From JBGLNJ01 sp964353405 (lineage in GTDB: Bacteria > Chloroflexota > Anaerolineae > Fen-1058): DNA of 16,435 nt. Shown piece by piece: positions 13,596 through 16,435 of the stretch; position 1 is the stretch's first letter, and each line of letters starts with the position of its first letter. The stretch covers positions 1 to 16,435 of the forward strand of contig CAYGWJ010000013.1 of assembly GCA_964353405.1 (NCBI GenBank), read 5' to 3'. The translations under genes were made by a program, and so were the position numbers. The notes under the pieces are model-generated. The model worked only from the letters and a program-made list of their open reading frames with translations. It ran no database searches and had not been told where the DNA came from.

Positions 13596-14282
13596 ATGCG
13601 CGCGCTTAAAGCCAACGGGCTGCGAATACTCACACACGTCGGGTCGCTTGCGCCGCTCGCGGTGCTGCTCTGGGACGCTGCGCAGAATCGGTTGACGGTC
13701 AACCCGATCCAGGCGGCTGAACGCTACACCGGCAAGACCGCGCTGGTCTTGCTGGTGCTCTCGCTGGCGTGCACGCCTATCAATACGCTCTTGGGTTTCA
13801 AGCCTGCCCTGCGAGTGCGCCGCGCGCTGGGGCTATATGCGTTCATGTACGCGGCCATTCACCTGGACATCTTTGCCGGGCTGGACTATGGTCTGGATCT
13901 CGGCTTGATCCGCGAGGCGGTCTTGGAAAAGCGATACGCGCTCGTCGGCCTGGCTGCGTTCCTGGTGATGCTGCCGCTGGCGATCACTTCGACCAAGGGC
14001 TGGATGAAGCGGCTGGGCCAGGTCTGGAAGCGCCTGCATCAATGGGTTTACCTGGCAGCGCTGCTCGTCATCGTGCATTTCGTGTGGCTGGTCAAGTCCG
14101 ACATCCGCGAGCCGCTGGCGTACGGTGCAATCGTGGTCGTGCTGTTGGTGATGCGCGTGCCGGTCATCCGCCGGGCGGTCAGCAGCCTTCGCAGCCGGCT
14201 TCAATCGGATTCCCGAGCTCGTTCGGGGCAAAGATCAAACGTCCCCCATCAAGTTGGGAACTCGCACAAGCTGACGCCCTAA
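13596..14282 (+). CDS. msrQ: Heme-binding membrane subunit MsrQ (YedZ-like)
   Basis: This 228-residue integral membrane protein has about six segments (for example 12-27, 47-66, 78-95, 114-131, 150-166 and 174-190). It passes electrons from the quinone pool or a flavoprotein to MsrP. Histidines H89 (FMYAAIHLDIF), H148 (LHQWVYLAAL) and H161 (IVHFVW) occur at nearly the same positions as the heme ligands in the E. coli protein. I start at the ATG two bases after the msrP stop; an upstream in-frame extension would only overlap msrP. The last 25 or so residues, beginning QSDSRARSGQ, are encoded by a hairpin repeat (14207-14263), have no family character and probably replace the original C-terminus. 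Confidence 0.92.
   Translation: MRALKANGLRILTHVGSLAPLAVLLWDAAQNRLTVNPIQAAERYTGKTALVLLVLSLACTPINTLLGFKPALRVRRALGLYAFMYAAIHLDIFAGLDYGLDLGLIREAVLEKRYALVGLAAFLVMLPLAITSTKGWMKRLGQVWKRLHQWVYLAALLVIVHFVWLVKSDIREPLAYGAIVVVLLVMRVPVIRRAVSSLRSRLQSDSRARSGQRSNVPHQVGNSHKLTP
14207..14263. repeat. Diverged copy of the paired-hairpin repeat in the msrQ 3' end
   Basis: GGATTCCCGAGCTCGTTCGG at 14207 matches arm 1 of the repeat at 2674, and the reverse complement of 14244-14263 (GAGTTCCCAACTTGATGGGG) matches arm 2 at 16 of 20 positions. Spacing between the arms is wider (16 nt instead of 6). The first hairpin keeps CCCGA/TCGGG. Confidence 0.65.
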
Positions 14283-14294
14283 AGGAGCGATCCA

Positions 14295-15311
14295 ATGCGC
14301 AGCCTGATTTTAGGCGGGACCGTGTTCCTGGGCCGCGCGCTGGTGCAAGCGGCGCAGGCGCGAGGCCACAGCCTCACACTGTTCAATCGTGGCCAGTCCA
14401 ACCCCGATATCTTTATAAAAGTCGAGCAACTGCACGGCGACCGCGCAACCGATTTGAGCGCATTGCAGGGCCGTCATTGGGATGCGGTGATTGACACCTG
14501 CGGCTATGTGCCGCGCATCGTCCGGCAATCGGCTGAGGCGCTGGCCGGAGCGACGGACCATTACACGTTCATCTCATCGCTCTCGGTCTATGCCGACACG
14601 AGCCAGCCAGGCACGGACGAGAGCGCCCCCGTTGGCACACTCCCAGATGAAACGGTGGAGCAAGTGACGGGCGAGACCTACGGGCCGCTCAAGGCGCTGT
14701 GCGAGCGAGCCGTGGAACAAACTCTGCCGGGCCGCACGCTCGTCATCCGGCCCGGGCTCATCGTCGGCCCTTTCGACCCGACCGACCGCTTTACGTACTG
14801 GCCTCATCGTGTGGCGCAAGGCGGCGAGGTGCTCGCGCCGGGCCGTCCCGCGCGCCCCGTTCAGTTCATTGACGTGCGCGATTTGGCCGAGTGGACGCTG
14901 GACATGGTCGAAGCAAAACGAACCGGCGTTTATAACGCAGATGGCCCGGCGCAGCCGCTCCCGATGGAGCAACTGCTCGACACGTGCAAAATCGTCAGCG
15001 GCAGCGCTGCCCGCTTTACCTGGGCGAGCGAAGAATTTTTGGCCGAACAGCAAGTGGAAGCCTGGAGCCAGATGCCGCTGTGGGTGCCCGAGTCCGATCC
15101 GAGCAACACGGGCTTTTTTGCGTTCAGCCATCGCCAAGCCCTGGCCGCCGGGCTGGTCTTTCGATCCACACAAGAGACCGTGCGCGCCACGCTCGAATGG
15201 GACGCCACACGTCCGGCCGAGCACGTCTGGCGAGCGGGCCTCACACGCAAGCGCGAGGCGGAGCTGCTGGAAGCCTATTATGCGCTCGAGTCTCGCCGGC
15301 AAAAAACATGA
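14295..15311 (+). CDS. NAD-dependent epimerase/dehydratase-family protein (extended/atypical SDR)
   Basis: This 338-residue Rossmann-fold protein begins MRSLILGGTVFLGRALVQAA, with the GGTxFLG nucleotide motif (7-13) and NRG (31-33), where the first Arg often binds the ribose phosphate. VIDTCGY, the FISSLSVYAD serine strand and YGPLK (Y129, K133) complete the SDR active site. LVIRPGLIVGPFDPTDRFTYW is typical of isomerase- or reductase-like extended SDRs, including CSP41-like members. The substrate is unknown; a nucleotide sugar or flavonoid-type ketone reductase role cannot be told apart. A good AGGAG lies 7 nt before the ATG and the gene follows msrQ at 12 nt, so it belongs to the same transcript, though no functional link to methionine repair is obvious. 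Confidence 0.85.
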   Translation: MRSLILGGTVFLGRALVQAAQARGHSLTLFNRGQSNPDIFIKVEQLHGDRATDLSALQGRHWDAVIDTCGYVPRIVRQSAEALAGATDHYTFISSLSVYADTSQPGTDESAPVGTLPDETVEQVTGETYGPLKALCERAVEQTLPGRTLVIRPGLIVGPFDPTDRFTYWPHRVAQGGEVLAPGRPARPVQFIDVRDLAEWTLDMVEAKRTGVYNADGPAQPLPMEQLLDTCKIVSGSAARFTWASEEFLAEQQVEAWSQMPLWVPESDPSNTGFFAFSHRQALAAGLVFRSTQETVRATLEWDATRPAEHVWRAGLTRKREAELLEAYYALESRRQKT

Positions 15312-15346
15312 GCGCTATAGTGTAGATAAGTCCGCAGTGTCCTTTT

Positions 15347-15375
15347 TTGACACGCGTTTGATTCAGGTCTATACT
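15347..15375 (+). promoter_or_regulatory. Near-consensus promoter ahead of the methyltransferase leader
   Basis: TTGACA (15347-15352), a 17-nt spacer and TATACT (15370-15375) form a strong sigma-70 promoter. Transcription would start near 15382, about 295 nt before the methyltransferase start, so the transcript has a long leader or includes a separate small RNA. Confidence 0.65.
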
Positions 15376-15381
15376 CTGGGT

Positions 15382-15677
15382 GTCCTCACGCCTTTCGGGT
15401 CCGCATGACACGCTTCGCGTGACAGGATTGACCCCTGGGACTTTCCAGGGACTGATCGAGCAGGATGAGCATGACCTGAGCCGCGAGATATTTTACCCCA
15501 AGACGGTTACAGTCTATTCCCCGTCATGGGAAGAAAAGACTGTAAGAACGCCGTCTACACTCCCGCATGGGGCATGAAGGCCGCATTCTCTGGCGGGAGA
15601 ATGGACTGTAAAAACGCAGCCGACTTCTTGTTAGGCAGTAGAGAAATCAATTCACACCCGTAAGGAGATATTTCACA
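15382..15677 (+). ncRNA. Candidate structured leader or small RNA, hairpin-rich
   Basis: This gene-free stretch holds several hairpins: CACGC/GCGTG (15409-15421), CCCTGG/CCAGGG (15433-15450), TTACAGTCT/AGACTGTAA (15507-15545, with an inner TTCCC/GGGAA stem) and CATTCTC/GAGAATG (15584-15603). The second arm of the third hairpin, GACTGTAA, recurs at 15604-15611, so TTACAGTC could pair with either copy. This would allow two exclusive folds, but nothing ties it to a known riboswitch class. Decayed palindromic repeats are the simpler explanation. Confidence 0.3.
15526..15663 (+). CDS. Possible small upstream ORF (45 codons), doubtful
   Basis: An ATG at 15526 opens 45 codons ending in a TAA (15661-15663) that overlaps the AAGGAG of the methyltransferase. 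The peptide contains the motif twice, GRKDCKNAV and GRMDCKNAA, which reflects a DNA repeat. No Shine-Dalgarno precedes the ATG, which lies in a hairpin loop. It may be a chance reading frame through repeats, or a leader peptide whose termination sets access to the downstream start. Confidence 0.15.
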   Translation: MGRKDCKNAVYTPAWGMKAAFSGGRMDCKNAADFLLGSREINSHP

Positions 15678-16424
15678 TTGGACATTCCAAAGATCTTCAA
15701 CATCACCGAAAGTGCTCATCGCATCCACAACCCGTTCACACCCGAAAAACTCGCTACTCTCGGCGCGGCGTTGCGCCTGGAACCGGGGACCCGTGTCCTC
15801 GACCTCGGCAGCGGCTCGGGCGAGATGCTGTGCACCTGGGCACGCGATTACGGAATCATTGGCACTGGTATCGACATGAGCCAATTGTTCTCCGATCAAG
15901 CGAAGCGCCGCGCTGAAGAGCTCAGTGTTGCCGGCCAAGTCGAGTTCATCCACGGCGACGCTGCCGGCCACGTAGCCGCCGAAAAGGTCGGTGTGGCAGC
16001 CTGTCTCGGCGCCACGTGGATCGGCGGGGGAGTCGTCGGCACCATCGAACTTCTGGCGAAAAGCCTCCGCACGGGAGGGATCATCCTCATCGGCGAGCCC
16101 TATTGGTTGCAGTTACCGCCGACAGAAGACGTTGCCAAGGGTTGCCATGCCGGTTCGATATCCGACTTTCTGATGCTTCCAGAATTGCTCGCGTCTTTCG
16201 CCAAACTCAACTACGACGTCGTGGAAATGGTTCTGGCAGACCAAAACGGCTGGGACAGATATGAGGCGGCCAAGTGGCTCACAATGCGCCGATGGCTCGA
16301 AGCGAATCCCGATGACGACTTTGCCAAAGAAGTTCGTGCCCAACTGACCTCGGAACCCGGCCGCTACGCCGCGTACACGCGTGAGTACTTGGGCTGGGGG
16401 GTGTTCGCGCTGATGGCGCGGTGA
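15678..16424 (+). CDS. Class I SAM-dependent methyltransferase of unknown substrate
   Basis: This 248-residue protein has the class I Rossmann methyltransferase core: motif I VLDLGSGSGE (40-49), acidic D66 in GTGIDMSQL at the end of strand 2, and D94 in FIHGDAAGHV. The strand-4 motif is ACLGATW and the post-core segment GGIILIGEPYWLQ. The C-terminus NGWDRYEAAKWLTMRRWLEA and YAAYTREYLGWGVFALM recurs in a widespread uncharacterised family found in many soil bacteria. Substrate cannot be inferred. The start is TTG, because TAAGGAG lies about 10 nt upstream and no suitable ATG or GTG is close. It is separated from the epimerase gene by 366 nt with its own promoter and was probably acquired or regulated independently. 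Confidence 0.88.
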   Translation: MDIPKIFNITESAHRIHNPFTPEKLATLGAALRLEPGTRVLDLGSGSGEMLCTWARDYGIIGTGIDMSQLFSDQAKRRAEELSVAGQVEFIHGDAAGHVAAEKVGVAACLGATWIGGGVVGTIELLAKSLRTGGIILIGEPYWLQLPPTEDVAKGCHAGSISDFLMLPELLASFAKLNYDVVEMVLADQNGWDRYEAAKWLTMRRWLEANPDDDFAKEVRAQLTSEPGRYAAYTREYLGWGVFALMAR

Positions 16425-16425
16425 T

Positions 16426-16432
16426 GAGGAGG
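16426..16432 (+). promoter_or_regulatory. Shine-Dalgarno of a further gene beyond the right edge
   Basis: GAGGAGG one base after the methyltransferase stop is a full-strength ribosome-binding site. The next gene therefore very probably starts within about 10 nt past the window and is cotranscribed with the methyltransferase gene. Confidence 0.55.
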
Positions 16433-16435
16433 TTT

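Noticed and set aside
15340..15352. Terminator of the epimerase gene at the T6 run
   Set aside because: The T-run lies inside a GTGTC/GACAC loop rather than after a GC-rich stem, and it forms part of the -35 region.
15380..15577. 65-codon reading frame in the methyltransferase leader
   Set aside because: No ribosome-binding site, crosses several hairpins, and shows no family resemblance.
15555..15971. 138-codon minus-strand reading frame across the methyltransferase start
   Set aside because: Overlaps the conserved SAM-binding core on the other strand and lacks a start signal.
1..16435. A defence island or new immune system
   Set aside because: Apart from one ordinary toxin-antitoxin pair there are no nuclease, helicase, reverse transcriptase or phage genes; the gene content is metabolic and transport.

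Overview
The window is a GC-rich bacterial chromosome segment, densely coding on both strands and unusually rich in short palindromic repeats between genes. No rRNA or tRNA marker is visible, so taxonomy is inference only. A heterodimeric ABC exporter, a cytoplasmic GH2 beta-mannosidase-like enzyme, a penicillin-acylase-family hydrolase, MsrPQ and several hairpin repeat families together resemble an environmental Chloroflexota (Anaerolineae-like) genome, but I could not test this.

Left part (1-2914, nearly all minus strand): the start of an unidentified gene leaving the left edge, with its own near-consensus promoter; a decayed VOC-family fragment; a single-pass membrane protein; a short-chain dehydrogenase broken by a frameshift near its N-terminus; and a Phd/YefM-PIN toxin-antitoxin pair with a strong promoter and an overlapping palindrome. 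The toxin-antitoxin pair and a two-unit tandem hairpin repeat lie between two perfect 17-bp direct repeats. One of these repeats is the 3' end of the neighbouring lactonase gene.

Middle part (2896-12492, minus strand): read from right to left, a penicillin-acylase-type hydrolase, a GH2 glycosidase (1-nt gap), two ABC exporter half-transporters and a 6-phosphogluconolactonase-like beta-propeller protein. The last three junctions each carry a different self-complementary repeat. The best resolved is a 91-bp MITE-like element with 13-bp terminal inverted repeats and a 9-bp target duplication. It sits exactly between the second ABC gene and the lactonase gene, and removing it restores an ATGA stop/start overlap. 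The two ABC proteins have complementary active-site asymmetry (LDD in one, LSMGQ in the other), which suggests one heterodimer.

Right part (12493-16435, plus strand): a divergent promoter region, then msrP-msrQ (periplasmic methionine sulfoxide repair), an NAD-dependent epimerase-like protein, a 366-bp gene-free stretch with a TTGACA-17-TATACT promoter and a hairpin-rich leader, and a SAM-dependent methyltransferase with a TTG start. The last bases carry a Shine-Dalgarno sequence for another gene beyond the edge.

The main novelty candidates are non-coding: the MITE that split a translationally coupled junction, the 17-bp repeats around the toxin-antitoxin cassette, a paired-hairpin repeat family whose two hairpins have complementary centres, and the structured leader of the methyltransferase gene.
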